From: a bacterium GBS-1
GTDB taxonomy: Bacteria > Synergistota > GBS-1
Reading direction: 5' to 3'
Length of the DNA stretch: 64,000 nucleotides
NCBI GenBank assembly: GCA_001443005.1
Contig: LEKQ01000008.1
Location: 26,851-90,850 of the forward strand
The first letter of the stretch is position 1. Each line of letters starts with the position of its first letter. The notes under the pieces are model-generated. The model was not told the origin of the DNA and did not search any database. It saw only the letters and a list, made by a program, of their open reading frames with translations. This document shows positions 28,564-37,592 of the stretch, one piece after another. The position numbers and the translations under genes are program-made.

Positions 28564-29655
28564 CTAAATCAACTTCTTTAAGTCCTCAAACTCAAGCTTA
28601 AGCTTCCTTATATCCTTAAAGGAGCTAACCTTAACTCTAATCTCAGGGTTTTCCTGAAGAATTTTAACATCCCTGTCCATCTCTACCTTCTCAAGAGGAA
28701 TCATCCTTAACCCTATCGTCGATGTCCACCTGAATATGGCTTCTATAACCCTATCTAAAACGTCGCTGGATACTATCGCACCAAGTTTGTAGGCTGGTCT
28801 CCCCTTCTTCATGTAAATTGGCGTAAAGTAAACATCAACGGCACCGCTTTCCATCACCTTCTCCAGTGCAAGAGCCATCTCTTCACCGGTCATGTCATCC
28901 ACGTTAGCGAATATCTCAAACCACTCTCTCTTGGGCTTCACCCCCTCTCCAATTATTGCCCTCAAGATGTTCGGGATAGGAAGGTCCTTGCTTCCAGAAG
29001 CATAACCTACGCTCCTTATCTCCATATAGGGCATCGCGGTAAACCCTTTAGCCACCGCTGCAGCTACTCCGATACCCGTAGGCGTGATAAGCTCCTCCTC
29101 CAAATCTATGGTACCAATGGGTATCCTATTTAACCTCGCTATCTCCAGAACCGCAGGAGCTGGAACAGGGATAACCCCATGCATAGACCTCGTGAAGCCT
29201 CTCCCGTCGAAGAGGGGCGAAAAGTATATCTCATCTGGCCTCAGATAATCTAAGCACAGAGAAAAGGAAACTATGTCAACTATGGAATCGTCAGCACCTA
29301 TCTCATGAAATTCCACATTCTCAAGATCAACCCCATGGACCTTAGCCTCAGCCTGGGCTATCCTTTCAAAAATCCTCATCGACAGATCCTTAACTCCGTT
29401 ACTTAAGCCACTCGACATTATAAGATCCTTTATATCTTTGAAAGATCTATGATGGTGATGACCCTTTCCCTCCTTAACTATGAACCTCTTAGACCTTATA
29501 CCGTTCACGTACTTCTCCTTAAGGTCAAGCTCAACATCAAGGCCAAGCTTTTTCACATTCGAGACTATATAATCGAAGTCAACGCCAGCATCTATAAGAG
29601 ATGCAACGAGCATGTCACCAGCTATCCCAGATTTAGCATCAAAATATATTATCAC
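28564..29655 (-). CDS. larC: LarC, nickel-pincer cofactor biosynthesis (nickel insertion)
   Basis: 363 residues beginning IIYFDAKSGIAGDMLVASLIDAG, a form of the LarC N-terminus. A histidine run GKGHHHHR near residues 64-70 is suited to nickel handling. LEGPVT-like landmarks LEEELITPTGIGVAAAVAKGF and NVDDMTGEEMALALEKVM follow. LarC is a CTP-dependent cyclometallase that inserts Ni into the pyridinium dithio-acid mononucleotide made by LarB and LarE. In lactobacilli larC is split by a frameshift; here it is one reading frame. larB lies just upstream; no larE is in the window. Confidence 0.9.
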   Translation of the reverse strand: MIIYFDAKSGIAGDMLVASLIDAGVDFDYIVSNVKKLGLDVELDLKEKYVNGIRSKRFIVKEGKGHHHHRSFKDIKDLIMSSGLSNGVKDLSMRIFERIAQAEAKVHGVDLENVEFHEIGADDSIVDIVSFSLCLDYLRPDEIYFSPLFDGRGFTRSMHGVIPVPAPAVLEIARLNRIPIGTIDLEEELITPTGIGVAAAVAKGFTAMPYMEIRSVGYASGSKDLPIPNILRAIIGEGVKPKREWFEIFANVDDMTGEEMALALEKVMESGAVDVYFTPIYMKKGRPAYKLGAIVSSDVLDRVIEAIFRWTSTIGLRMIPLEKVEMDRDVKILQENPEIRVKVSSFKDIRKLKLEFEDLKKLI

Positions 29656-29671
29656 CTTTTAACCTCACCCC

Positions 29672-30433
29672 TTAAAGGTTTCCGTTTACTAGGGAGTTAA
29701 TCATGTGAGCGAAAACAGCGGCACCAAAACCGTTATCTATGTTGACCACGGCGACCCCGCTAGAACAGGAATTAAGCATGGTCAATAAAGCTGATACGCC
29801 CTTAAAATTAGCCCCATATCCCACAGAGGTAGGAACGGCTATAACCGGCTTAGATACCAACCCAGCGACCACCGAAGGTAGGGCTCCTTCCATACCCGCC
29901 ACGGCAACTATAACGTTGGCAGATTGAATCTCATCTAGGTAGTGAAAGAGCCTGTGAATCCCGGCAACTCCAACGTCGTATATCCTCTTAACGTTATTAC
30001 CCAATATCTCTAAAACGACGGCTGCCTCCTCAGCAACCCTAAAATCGGCAGTGCCAGCGGAAATCACCGCAACGTAACCCCTCTCGTTTTTTCTAAGCTC
30101 CCTCCTCTTCAGACAAAGGACCTGAGCCTCCTCATAATATACTAAATCCTCACCGAACTTCTCTTTAAGATACTCATAGAGATCCCTACTTGCCTTCGTC
30201 CCAATTATGTTGATCCCATCCATCCCAAGCATGCGCTCAAATATCCCCAAAACCTGCTCCTTGGTCTTTCCCTCACAAAACACCACCTCAGACATTCCTC
30301 GACGCAGCCTCCTATGATGATCTATCTTAGCGAAATCTATATCCTCAAAGGGCAACTTACTTAAAATCCTTAAAGCCTCATCTACGGATAGCCTATTGCT
30401 TTTAACATCCTCCAGGATTCTTCTAACGTCCAC
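29672..30433 (-). CDS. larB: LarB, pyridinium carboxylase of nickel-pincer cofactor synthesis
   Basis: 253 residues. The C-terminal half resembles PurE: VAVISAGTADFRVAEEAAVVLEI, then RIYDVGVAGIHRL, VAVAGMEGALPSVVAGL and VIAVPTSVGYGA. The N-terminus (FAKIDHHRRLRRGMSEVVFCEGK) matches LarB. LarB carboxylates and hydrolyses nicotinic acid adenine dinucleotide in the first step to the Ni-pincer cofactor. It is 16 bases ahead of larC. Its presence next to a LarA-like gene is the main support for that gene's assignment. Confidence 0.9.
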   Translation of the reverse strand: MDVRRILEDVKSNRLSVDEALRILSKLPFEDIDFAKIDHHRRLRRGMSEVVFCEGKTKEQVLGIFERMLGMDGINIIGTKASRDLYEYLKEKFGEDLVYYEEAQVLCLKRRELRKNERGYVAVISAGTADFRVAEEAAVVLEILGNNVKRIYDVGVAGIHRLFHYLDEIQSANVIVAVAGMEGALPSVVAGLVSKPVIAVPTSVGYGANFKGVSALLTMLNSCSSGVAVVNIDNGFGAAVFAHMINSLVNGNL

Positions 30434-30522
30434 CTAGTCTCAGCACTCCTTTCCACAGGTCTATAAATATATCAGCAGCCGTAAAGCGATTAACTGGGTG
30501 CAAGAATAAATCAATCACAGCC

Positions 30523-31122
30523 CTAACGACGGCGCAAGCTCATGGTAGCGTAAGCTACCTCTGCTACTCGCAACCCAAGCCTTTTCGCTCGCTCTATGGC
30601 AAAATCATCTTTGTCTGACGGCACTTGAGCGCATGAACCATGATGCCCAGCATCAGCATCCCTATAACCATCACCAACTATTATCATCCCCTGAATTATC
30701 ATCATATCAAATAAAGCCTTAATGGTGGTCTCCTGCCCACCAAACCGAGCCGCACCAACCGTTAAAGCCCCTCCAACAACGTTAAACAAAGCCTTCTCCC
30801 TCCGAAGAATTCTTGTCCTATCCCAAAAGGCCTTAAGCTGGGCTGAAACCGTACCAAAATAAACCGGGCTACCCAACAAGATCCCATCTGCCCTCCTTAG
30901 GATATCGAAGGCTTCCCCCAAAGCATTACCTTTAGAACATCTTCCCTCGCATGGGTTACTACAAACCACACAGAAGGGATTCTCCTGACCTGAAAGAGCA
31001 TCAACCGCATGTATAAGAACGGTTTCAGCACCAAGGCTTTTAGCGGCTTCAAGAGCAAGATTTAGAAGAAAGGCCGTATTCCCATCCTTTCTTGGGCTTC
31101 CATTAACACCAACCACAAGCAT
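30523..31122 (-). CDS. Flavodoxin-fold NADPH-dependent FMN reductase/iron-sulfur flavoprotein
   Basis: About 199 residues. The FMN phosphate-binding loop is GVNGSPRKDGNTAFLL at the N-terminus. A cysteine cluster, CVVCSNPCEGRC, sits near residue 50, like the compact motif of archaeal iron-sulfur flavoproteins. GSPVYFGTVSAQLKAFWDR is the second flavin-binding loop. It probably moves electrons between ferredoxin and an unknown acceptor. The ATG at 31122 follows GGGGTG. It lies between the transporter and larB, so it may serve the same pathway. Confidence 0.82.
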   Translation of the reverse strand: MLVVGVNGSPRKDGNTAFLLNLALEAAKSLGAETVLIHAVDALSGQENPFCVVCSNPCEGRCSKGNALGEAFDILRRADGILLGSPVYFGTVSAQLKAFWDRTRILRREKALFNVVGGALTVGAARFGGQETTIKALFDMMIIQGMIIVGDGYRDADAGHHGSCAQVPSDKDDFAIERAKRLGLRVAEVAYATMSLRRR

Positions 31123-31155
31123 CCCGAGATCACCCCTCATATAGATATAGCATAT

Positions 31156-31195
31156 AAAATTATGGGAGGAAAGCTACAAAACCTTCCTCCCATAA
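31156..31195 (-). terminator. Intrinsic terminator after the BenE-like transporter gene
   Basis: A perfect 12-base inverted repeat, TTATGGGAGGAA and TTCCTCCCATAA (31160-31171 and 31184-31195), with a 12-base loop. On the minus strand it is followed by TTTTAT. It lies just past the stop at 31201 and probably ends the main transcript of the meta-pathway cluster, with some read-through into the flavoprotein-larB-larC genes. Confidence 0.7.
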
Positions 31196-31200
31196 TATAA

Positions 31201-32478
31201 CTACCTGTTCTGATTCTTAAAGTCCTGAGGCTCAAGTATCATAGAAGCTAAAACGCCCCCTACAAGCGACCAAAAAGGCGCGCTGATCTTGAATATAACT
31301 ATACCAGACATAGCGATCAATAAAGCGAAGAAGGCTCCATATCTGAACCTCTTAGCTGAAAATGCCCTCTCAAACGCATTTAAAAGAACTCCTATCATAG
31401 ACAAACCAGCAAGCAGACTCACCAGCTCCCCAGGAAGAGCCCTGACGAAGGGAACCACCAAGCTTGCAAAGAGTCCAAAGGAACCGAATAGAACGCCATT
31501 AACTACTGTGGCAGCATATCGCCCCGATTTATCTGGGCCAGCTGCATCGGAGCTACATATAGCCGTCATAGGACCAGCTATATTAGCGCTATGCCCCCCA
31601 AATAAAGAAGTAATCATACCACCTATGCCACTTATGACGGTCATAGCATTTATAGGAGCCCTATAACCCTCGGCTGTTAAGACACCATAAGCTTGTGCGT
31701 TCTCAGCGCCTATTACAAGGATAGCCAGGGGAATAGCTATAGCGAAAAGCGCTCCCGTGGAGAAAGAGGGAGCAAATATTTTAGGACTAACCCAGCCTAC
31801 GTGAGTCCCAGCCAGCTTAACCCCACCAGTCAAAAAAGCTACTGCGATACCAACGATCAAAGCCCATAGCACAGGAGATATCCTCTTACTAAACCTATAG
31901 CCTCCAAAGTAGGCTACCAAAACAGCAAAACCTATCAAAGGTGCCTTTTGAGTCGATGTAATTATACCTAAGCCAAATCGAAGCATAGCACCAGCTATCA
32001 TAGCCATAACGATCGGAAGGGGTATCCATCGCATAGCCTTACCTATCAAGCCCGAGACCCCAAGGAAAAGTACTATCACTCCAGCGATGAAATAGGCTCC
32101 AACCACCTGATCGAAGGGAAAAAGGGGAAGAGCCGTAGCGAGCATCACCGCTCCAGGTATAGACCAAGCTCCATTTATCGGCATCTTATAATACAAAGCC
32201 AAGATGATACTTATTAGACCACCGAAGAAGTAAACTGAAAATAACCATGAAATAGTCTGAATATCGGTAAGTTTTCCATTTTGGGCAGCGTTCATTATTA
32301 TAAGTGCTGGTCCGGTGCATCCGAAAATAGCAGCTACAACACCAGCTGTTATAGTATTAGCGTTCAGCTTGCTTCTAAGCTCCCTTAAACTTTCAGCGAA
32401 GCCAGGACCCTTCTCCCAAATGGTAAAATTACCCTTAGAAGGAGCTCCTACACCTACATCTGATTTGATCCCCGACAT
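31201..32478 (-). CDS. BenE-family (benzoate/H+ symporter-like) membrane transporter
   Basis: About 425 residues with roughly eleven to twelve membrane segments. Landmarks of the family are ANTITAGVVAAIFGCTGPALIIMNAA, INGAWSIPGAVMLATALP, ENAQAYGVLTAEGYRAPINAMT and FGGHSANIAGPMTAICSSD. BenE proteins take up aromatic acids with protons; the true substrate here is inferred only from the catabolic neighbours. The ATG at 32478 follows GGGGGTG; longer starts upstream run into the intergenic hairpin. Confidence 0.83.
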   Translation of the reverse strand: MSGIKSDVGVGAPSKGNFTIWEKGPGFAESLRELRSKLNANTITAGVVAAIFGCTGPALIIMNAAQNGKLTDIQTISWLFSVYFFGGLISIILALYYKMPINGAWSIPGAVMLATALPLFPFDQVVGAYFIAGVIVLFLGVSGLIGKAMRWIPLPIVMAMIAGAMLRFGLGIITSTQKAPLIGFAVLVAYFGGYRFSKRISPVLWALIVGIAVAFLTGGVKLAGTHVGWVSPKIFAPSFSTGALFAIAIPLAILVIGAENAQAYGVLTAEGYRAPINAMTVISGIGGMITSLFGGHSANIAGPMTAICSSDAAGPDKSGRYAATVVNGVLFGSFGLFASLVVPFVRALPGELVSLLAGLSMIGVLLNAFERAFSAKRFRYGAFFALLIAMSGIVIFKISAPFWSLVGGVLASMILEPQDFKNQNR

Positions 32479-32510
32479 CTTTTTCACCCCCGCACTTTTT
32501 AAGGTAAACG

Positions 32511-32535
32511 CCCCCCGAGCTCGCCCCTCGGGGGG
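32511..32535 (-). terminator. GC-rich hairpin between the LarA-like gene and the transporter gene
   Basis: A perfect nine-base stem, CCCCCCGAG with CTCGGGGGG, around a seven-base loop. It lies 20 bases past the LarA-like stop. No run of T follows on the minus strand, so it may be a processing or partial-termination signal that sets the expression step between the two genes. Confidence 0.45.
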
Positions 32536-32554
32536 TATAATGCTTAATGTGTTA

Positions 32555-34021
32555 CTATCCTCTAACAGCGTATTTCTTACGAACATCCTCACCTATCCTT
32601 AGATCCACTCCCCTTTGCCTTAACCACTTAGGCAAAAGCTCATTTTCAACCCTCTCGTTAACTTCAGGAGCCTTCTTCAAGAGATACTCTGCCAAAGGCT
32701 CGCTGACGTTTATCCCACCGATGGCCCCATCGAATATTAACACCTTTCTCGTGCCAGTGACCTTATAAGCGAACTCCATTGCTGTCTCGAGGTCATCCGC
32801 TATTAAGGCATGCTTCATATAGTTTAAGTTCTGAGGATCGCGATTAAAGAGATCGGCTTGCTCTCTACCAACAACTATCGTAGGAATATGCTCACTAAAG
32901 AAAACGCTCGGATAGCCTACCCAAGCGTAATTATGAACACACATCTTTATCGCTGGATTAACTGGAGGTATGTCGCTTAGAAGTGGCTTTCCTTTCTTAC
33001 CGTAAAACGCCTCCGTATACCATGTATAGCTGGGCAAGGGAACATCATCAAGATCGTAAAGGTCAGTGTTAGCTCCTGCGAAATTGGCGTATATCACACC
33101 ACCAGCAAAAACATAAACTACAGGGCATGGGAAATCTAAGGCTACTATGCACTCATCTATGGACCCTAAAAGGGTCATCATCTTACCGTAATAACGACAC
33201 CCAATGAACGTTATGCGATCGTTCAGGGAATAAAGGTCATTATCAGCATCCACACCAATAATTCCGTTAGGTGCAACCGTTAAGAAACAAGCAAAGGCAA
33301 ACTTTTTCTGAACGAAAGGAGAATCAAAAATAGCTCTTGCCACAAAGTTAGCCGCTCTCGGTCCCATGTTCTGGTGATAGGTAGATCTCGTCTCGATACG
33401 AGCATAGGACATACCAAAGGGTTTAACCGCTCGGTCAACCTGCCTGTGGAAGTGAACTTCACGCACGTCAGAGTTATGAGCGTGAACTATCCAATCCGCA
33501 TCATAAGCTTTCTTTATCCCATAGAGTGTACCTATCTCCGTCTCAATCGGTATACCTTCGTCAATAGGGGCTATGCCTACGGCCTTACCATTAAAGTGCT
33601 TATCTAAACCGTAGCGCTTAATATATTCCTCAGTCTCTCTAAACCTTAACCCAACACCAGCCCTCAGTCTTATATCTTTGCATCCGGTTCTCGCCTGAAT
33701 TACATCCCTTAGTGTCTTAAGCATCTCAGCGTAAGGTTCACCCCCCAAGAGGGTAAAACCGTGATGAGATGCCAGGATATTAACCGAATGCTCAGGCTTT
33801 ATCATGCTCATATCAACGTTCTTAAGCGCCTCCTCTGTAGCTTTACGAATGGTTTCGATTCCTCTATCACTGGGATAGATGACATCAGGCATATCGGGGA
33901 ATAGCTCCTTTATTAGCACAGAGGTCATGCCTGGAAGCTCACAAACCCTTTTCTTGACTAAGGATGGGTCAATACCGTATTGAGATTTACGCGGGGGTAT
34001 GGGCGGTATAGGGGCACGCAT
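32555..34021 (-). CDS. Divergent LarA-like (DUF2088) protein, candidate Ni-pincer enzyme
   Basis: 488 residues, not matched to a named enzyme with certainty. The fold pattern is LarA-like: AGVGLRFRETEEYIKRYG (compare GTHR..TEEE..LG), then PIDEG, IGTLYGIKK and ADWIVHAH. Three residues, His190, Lys200 and His216, stand 10 and 16 apart, the spacing of His174, Lys184 and His200 in the lactate racemase LarA, where Lys184 holds the cofactor and His200 binds Ni. The place of catalytic His108 seems to be Arg126 or near. The usual GG.K wording is absent. The neighbours larB and larC supply the cofactor. Start: ATG after GGAAGGAGGTG. Substrate unknown, perhaps a short 2-hydroxy acid. Confidence 0.55.
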   Translation of the reverse strand: MRAPIPPIPPRKSQYGIDPSLVKKRVCELPGMTSVLIKELFPDMPDVIYPSDRGIETIRKATEEALKNVDMSMIKPEHSVNILASHHGFTLLGGEPYAEMLKTLRDVIQARTGCKDIRLRAGVGLRFRETEEYIKRYGLDKHFNGKAVGIAPIDEGIPIETEIGTLYGIKKAYDADWIVHAHNSDVREVHFHRQVDRAVKPFGMSYARIETRSTYHQNMGPRAANFVARAIFDSPFVQKKFAFACFLTVAPNGIIGVDADNDLYSLNDRITFIGCRYYGKMMTLLGSIDECIVALDFPCPVVYVFAGGVIYANFAGANTDLYDLDDVPLPSYTWYTEAFYGKKGKPLLSDIPPVNPAIKMCVHNYAWVGYPSVFFSEHIPTIVVGREQADLFNRDPQNLNYMKHALIADDLETAMEFAYKVTGTRKVLIFDGAIGGINVSEPLAEYLLKKAPEVNERVENELLPKWLRQRGVDLRIGEDVRKKYAVRG

Positions 34022-34028
34022 AACAAAA

Positions 34029-34643
34029 TCACCTCCTTCCCTGCAAAGGTGCCTCTTTAACCCTATTTAACAGCTTCTCATCCTCATCAAAGTAGAAACC
34101 CCTTGAGGAGTGTTTCCTCCTAACCCCCTCAGGGATCTCCCAAACGGTAACGGTTCTACCATACCATTGCCACCCTCCCTTTGGAGGAACAGACTTAATG
34201 TCAGCAGCCTCAAGAAGCCTCAGTATAGGTTGAATGCACTCCACCTTACATCCGGTCCTCGCACCCGTCATGAAAGAAACATCTTCTGGAGACTTAGCTC
34301 CCATAAGTATCGCAGCGGCTATCTCTTCAGCCCTTGTCCCAGTGCAAAAACAGATCACCTGCTCAGGATTAAGCTTAGCCTTGCCACAGAGCTCGATCAC
34401 CTTACCGTAATCAACAGAATCAACATCCACTCCAACTAAAATGGGCTCCTTACGCTTTTCCATCCTTATCGCATAAACTGGGCATCTCTGTTCACAAGCT
34501 GCACAGCCTCTGCACCTTTCAGTGTCAACCTGAGACTTACCATCCACAACCTTAATAGCTAAAACAGGGCAAACCCTCTCACAAGTCTTACAACCTATGC
34601 ACTTCTCCAGATCCACAACCGCTACCAGATTAACCAGCTTCAC
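34029..34643 (-). CDS. Ferredoxin-BFD-like fusion iron-sulfur protein
   Basis: 204 residues. Residues 10-60 hold two [4Fe-4S] motifs, CIGCKTCERVCPVL and CRGCAACEQRCPVY. From about residue 97 a BFD-like [2Fe-2S] pattern appears: CFCTG, then TGARTGCKVEC, which is CxC...Cx3-4C. It is a soluble electron carrier or an electron-transfer subunit; the partner may be the LarA-like protein, the flavoprotein or an unseen dehydrogenase. The start is a GTG with GGAGGGGGTGAG upstream, overlapping the aldolase stop. Confidence 0.75.
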   Translation of the reverse strand: MKLVNLVAVVDLEKCIGCKTCERVCPVLAIKVVDGKSQVDTERCRGCAACEQRCPVYAIRMEKRKEPILVGVDVDSVDYGKVIELCGKAKLNPEQVICFCTGTRAEEIAAAILMGAKSPEDVSFMTGARTGCKVECIQPILRLLEAADIKSVPPKGGWQWYGRTVTVWEIPEGVRRKHSSRGFYFDEDEKLLNRVKEAPLQGRR

Positions 34644-35676
34644 CTAAACTCACCCCCTCCTTAAGAGCTTTCCTCTGAGAAAGCTGATAGGCCACATCGA
34701 TTATCATATCCTCTTGTCCTCCTACCATCTTTCTCCTTCCAAGCTCGACTAAGATATCTCGTGGGTCCAAGCCAAACTTCTCGGCTGCCCTATAGGTATG
34801 AAGAAGGAAGCTCGAATACACACCTGCATAGCCAAGCATGAGGGAAGCGTTTCTTATGACTTGAGGCCTTTGCATTATCGGCTCAACCAGCTCCTCCGCT
34901 ACGTCCATTATCTTGTAAAAGTTTATTCCAGTTTCATACCCTGCCTTATCCAAAACACCAACTAAGACTTCCGTCTGAGCGTTCCCAGCGCCTGCTCCCA
35001 AACCCCTACATGTAGCGTCCAAAAAGGTGGCACCTGCCTCTAAAGCAGCTAAGCTATTGGCGATGGCTAAACCCAAGTTGTTGTGCGCATGAAAACCAAC
35101 GGGAAGTTTAACCCTTTTAACAACCGCTTCAATGCAAGCTTTAACATCACTAGGAAGCATAGCGCCAGCTGAATCGGCCACGTAAACGCAATCAGCCCCA
35201 TAAGATTCAAACAGTAGAGCCTGCTCCGCAACCTTTTCGGGTGGAACCATGTGGACCATCATCAAGAAGCCAAAGGCTTCCATACCCATCTCCTTAGCCA
35301 TGCGTATATGCTGCTCACCGATATCCGCTTCCGTAACGTGAGTGGCAACTCTCACAGCCTTAGCCCCACAATCCGCTGCAAGTTCAAGCTCTCTGTGAGT
35401 CCCAATACCGGGCAGAAGTAAAACCGTTAGCTTCCCCCTCTTTATAACCTCACCAGCCGCTTTTAGCATCTCCTCATCGGTAAGGGCAGAAAAACCGTAA
35501 TTGTAAGATGATCCACCTAAGCCATCACCGTGAGAAACCTCAATATATTCAACGCCTGCATCGTCCAAACCCTTAGCTATCGTTTTAATATGCTCCTCTG
35601 TAAACTGGTGAGCCACAGCATGGCTTCCATCACGCAATGTGGTGTCTACTATATGAATGAACTTTTTCTCCCTCAC
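34630..35676 (-). CDS. mhpE: 4-hydroxy-2-oxovalerate aldolase
   Basis: About 348 residues of the HMG-CoA lyase-like DRE-TIM family. The metal and substrate motif [12 protein letters not shown] is near the N-terminus, and the [14 protein letters not shown] metal histidines are near residue 197. The C-terminal DmpG communication domain follows. It splits 4-hydroxy-2-oxovalerate into pyruvate and acetaldehyde, which is channelled to the next enzyme. The start is likely the GTG at 35676 after AAGGGGGG. It overlaps the dehydrogenase gene, as expected for a complex. DmpG is the equivalent name. Confidence 0.92.
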   Translation of the reverse strand: MREKKFIHIVDTTLRDGSHAVAHQFTEEHIKTIAKGLDDAGVEYIEVSHGDGLGGSSYNYGFSALTDEEMLKAAGEVIKRGKLTVLLLPGIGTHRELELAADCGAKAVRVATHVTEADIGEQHIRMAKEMGMEAFGFLMMVHMVPPEKVAEQALLFESYGADCVYVADSAGAMLPSDVKACIEAVVKRVKLPVGFHAHNNLGLAIANSLAALEAGATFLDATCRGLGAGAGNAQTEVLVGVLDKAGYETGINFYKIMDVAEELVEPIMQRPQVIRNASLMLGYAGVYSSFLLHTYRAAEKFGLDPRDILVELGRRKMVGGQEDMIIDVAYQLSQRKALKEGVSLGEAG

Positions 35677-36550
35677 GCTCAACACCCCCCTTCAACATCC
35701 TCGCCGCTATCCTCTCAGCCACAGCAACTGCAGCCGCAGTTATAATATCGAAATTACCAGCATACTTGGGAAGGAAGTCCCCAGCACCCTCGACCTCAAT
35801 TATCGTCGTCACCTTATTGCCATCCAGTATAGGAGGAACCCTAAGACGATATCCCGGAACATACTCTTGAACCCTCCTAATCATATCAAACACAGCCCCT
35901 TTTATCTTTTCCTCGTCTGGCTCATCAACCTCCACGTATATGGTATTCGTCATTATCAAAGGTGGCTCTGCAGGATTAAGGATTATTATCGCCTTACCCC
36001 TCTTAGCTCCCCCAAGCTCACAGAGGGCTTGCGCAGTGGTTATTGTGAATTCATCTATATTTTGGCGTGTTCCCGGACCGGCACTCTTACTTGATATGGC
36101 CGAAACGATCTCAGCATACTTAGCGCCCGCAACTTGAGCTATAGCGTAAACTATCGGAACGGTAGCCTGCCCACCGCAGGTAACCATGTTCAGGTTGGGT
36201 TCATCATAAAGCTTTTCCAGATTAACGACAGGTATTACATAGGGACCAACCGCCGCAGGAGTTAGGTCTATGGCAATCTTACCAGCCTCTTTAAGAAGAG
36301 GAGCGTGTTTAATGTGAGCCTTAGCCGTCGTGGCATCGAAGACTATCTTTATATCATCATCCTCCAAAACCGCATCTATACCCCTTGTACTCGTCTTTAT
36401 TCCCATAGACTGAGCTCTCTTTAACCCTTCAGATTCTACTATACCAACCATCATTCCCATTTCAAGGTAAGGACTCCTAAGAATCTTAAACATAAGGTCT
36501 GTCCCAATGTTTCCAGGACCTATCACAGCCACTTTCACCCTTTCCTCCAA
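35630..36550 (-). CDS. mhpF: Acetaldehyde dehydrogenase (acylating)
   Basis: 306 residues, DmpF/MhpF length. The NAD-binding start is [18 protein letters not shown], and the catalytic cysteine lies in [16 protein letters not shown] near residue 130. It oxidises acetaldehyde from the aldolase to acetyl-CoA and works as a complex with it. Gene order and overlap with the aldolase gene confirm the pair. Confidence 0.94.
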   Translation of the reverse strand: MEERVKVAVIGPGNIGTDLMFKILRSPYLEMGMMVGIVESEGLKRAQSMGIKTSTRGIDAVLEDDDIKIVFDATTAKAHIKHAPLLKEAGKIAIDLTPAAVGPYVIPVVNLEKLYDEPNLNMVTCGGQATVPIVYAIAQVAGAKYAEIVSAISSKSAGPGTRQNIDEFTITTAQALCELGGAKRGKAIIILNPAEPPLIMTNTIYVEVDEPDEEKIKGAVFDMIRRVQEYVPGYRLRVPPILDGNKVTTIIEVEGAGDFLPKYAGNFDIITAAAVAVAERIAARMLKGGVEREGEKVHSYSRHHIA

Positions 36551-36577
36551 TCCATTCGCCCCCTTTCTAACTGAAGA

Positions 36578-37360
36578 TCACTCAAAATAAATACTTACGG
36601 ACCCAAGCTCGTAAAAGTGTGCCGTAAAAACATCCCCCTTATCAGCGTCCAGTGCAGCGGTTATAGCTCCAGAAAGGATTATCTCCCCAGCTTCCAAAGC
36701 TATACCAAATTCCGCAAGTTTATTTGCTAACCATGCCACAGCTGAAGCAGGATGCCCCCAAACGGCAGCCCCAGCTCCTGTGCCAACTATCCTACCATTC
36801 TTTTCAAAAACCATACCTATTAACCTTAGGTCCAGATTCTTAACAGATACAGCCTTGCTCCCTAAAACGAACCTTGCACTGGAACCATTATCCGCTATTG
36901 TATCCTCAAGCTTTATCTTCCAGTCACGGATTCGACTATCCACTATCTCTAGGGCTGGAATAACGAACTCCGTCGATCTTAAAACATCGCAAACCGTTAC
37001 GCCCGGCCCCTTCAGGGTCTCTTTAAGGACAAAGGCGATTTCCCCCTCCACCTTAGGTTGAATAAGTTCATCTCTTTTACAAGCTTGCCCAGGCAAAACA
37101 AGCATATCATCTAAAAGATGACCATAATCAGGCTCTCTAACGCCAAAGAGATCTTGCATAGCTTTACTCGTGAGCCCTATTTTCTTCCCAACGATTTTTT
37201 TTCCCCGCTCAAGCTTTATCTTCACTCCTTCCAACTGAACCTGATAAGCATCTCTCACGCTTAAACCTTTATAAGTTGACGTAAGAGGGTCAATGGGAGT
37301 CCTATTGATCTCAGCCTCAATCAACTTAAGAGCCACTTCCCTATGATTCACATTCCTCAA
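36578..37360 (-). CDS. mhpD: 2-keto-4-pentenoate hydratase family protein
   Basis: 260 residues of the fumarylacetoacetase-like hydratase group. Landmarks are VGKKIGLTSKAMQDLFGV, KVEGEIAFVLKE (metal acidic pair) and IADNGSSARFVLG. It adds water to 2-hydroxypenta-2,4-dienoate to give 4-hydroxy-2-oxovalerate, the substrate of the next enzymes. A 4-oxalocrotonate decarboxylase has the same fold and cannot be excluded. It is the first gene after the strong promoter. Confidence 0.87.
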   Translation of the reverse strand: MRNVNHREVALKLIEAEINRTPIDPLTSTYKGLSVRDAYQVQLEGVKIKLERGKKIVGKKIGLTSKAMQDLFGVREPDYGHLLDDMLVLPGQACKRDELIQPKVEGEIAFVLKETLKGPGVTVCDVLRSTEFVIPALEIVDSRIRDWKIKLEDTIADNGSSARFVLGSKAVSVKNLDLRLIGMVFEKNGRIVGTGAGAAVWGHPASAVAWLANKLAEFGIALEAGEIILSGAITAALDADKGDVFTAHFYELGSVSIYFE

Positions 37361-37494
37361 CCCCTTTCTTCACATGATCTTGCCAATGTCTTCTCAAGAC
37401 ATTAGCTATCTTTAAGATTAAACATTCGTCAAGATAAGAATGGGCTTTCAAAGGCGAAAACAGAAAATCCCTTATATCCAAAAGGATAACCTCC

Positions 37495-37511
37495 ATTCTA
37501 TATTAAAGAAT
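37495..37511. promoter_or_regulatory. Candidate operator: ATTCT-N7-AGAAT inverted repeat
   Basis: A 17-base inverted repeat (ATTCT ATATTAA AGAAT) lies about 20-35 bases after the predicted transcription start of the hydratase operon. Its TTCT/AGAA half-sites recur in the 20-base palindrome beside the iclR promoter. A roadblock operator for the IclR protein is a reasonable guess, not shown. Confidence 0.4.
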
Positions 37512-37536
37512 AGCCTTCGACATTGTTTTCAAAAGC

Positions 37537-37565
37537 ATTATAAACTCTCTTGGAAAGATTGTCAA
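37537..37565 (-). promoter_or_regulatory. Near-perfect sigma-A promoter of the meta-pathway operon
   Basis: On the minus strand TTGACA (37565-37560) and TATAAT (37542-37537) are separated by exactly 17 bases. Both boxes match consensus. The promoter faces the hydratase gene, leaving a leader of about 170 bases. A promoter this strong usually needs a repressor, which fits the neighbouring iclR gene. Confidence 0.85.
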
Positions 37566-37592
37566 GAGAAGATAAAAACCCTATTCTAGGTC

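Noticed and set aside
28564..29655. LarC as a split or frameshifted gene as in lactobacilli
   Set aside because: The gene is one unbroken reading frame of 363 codons here.
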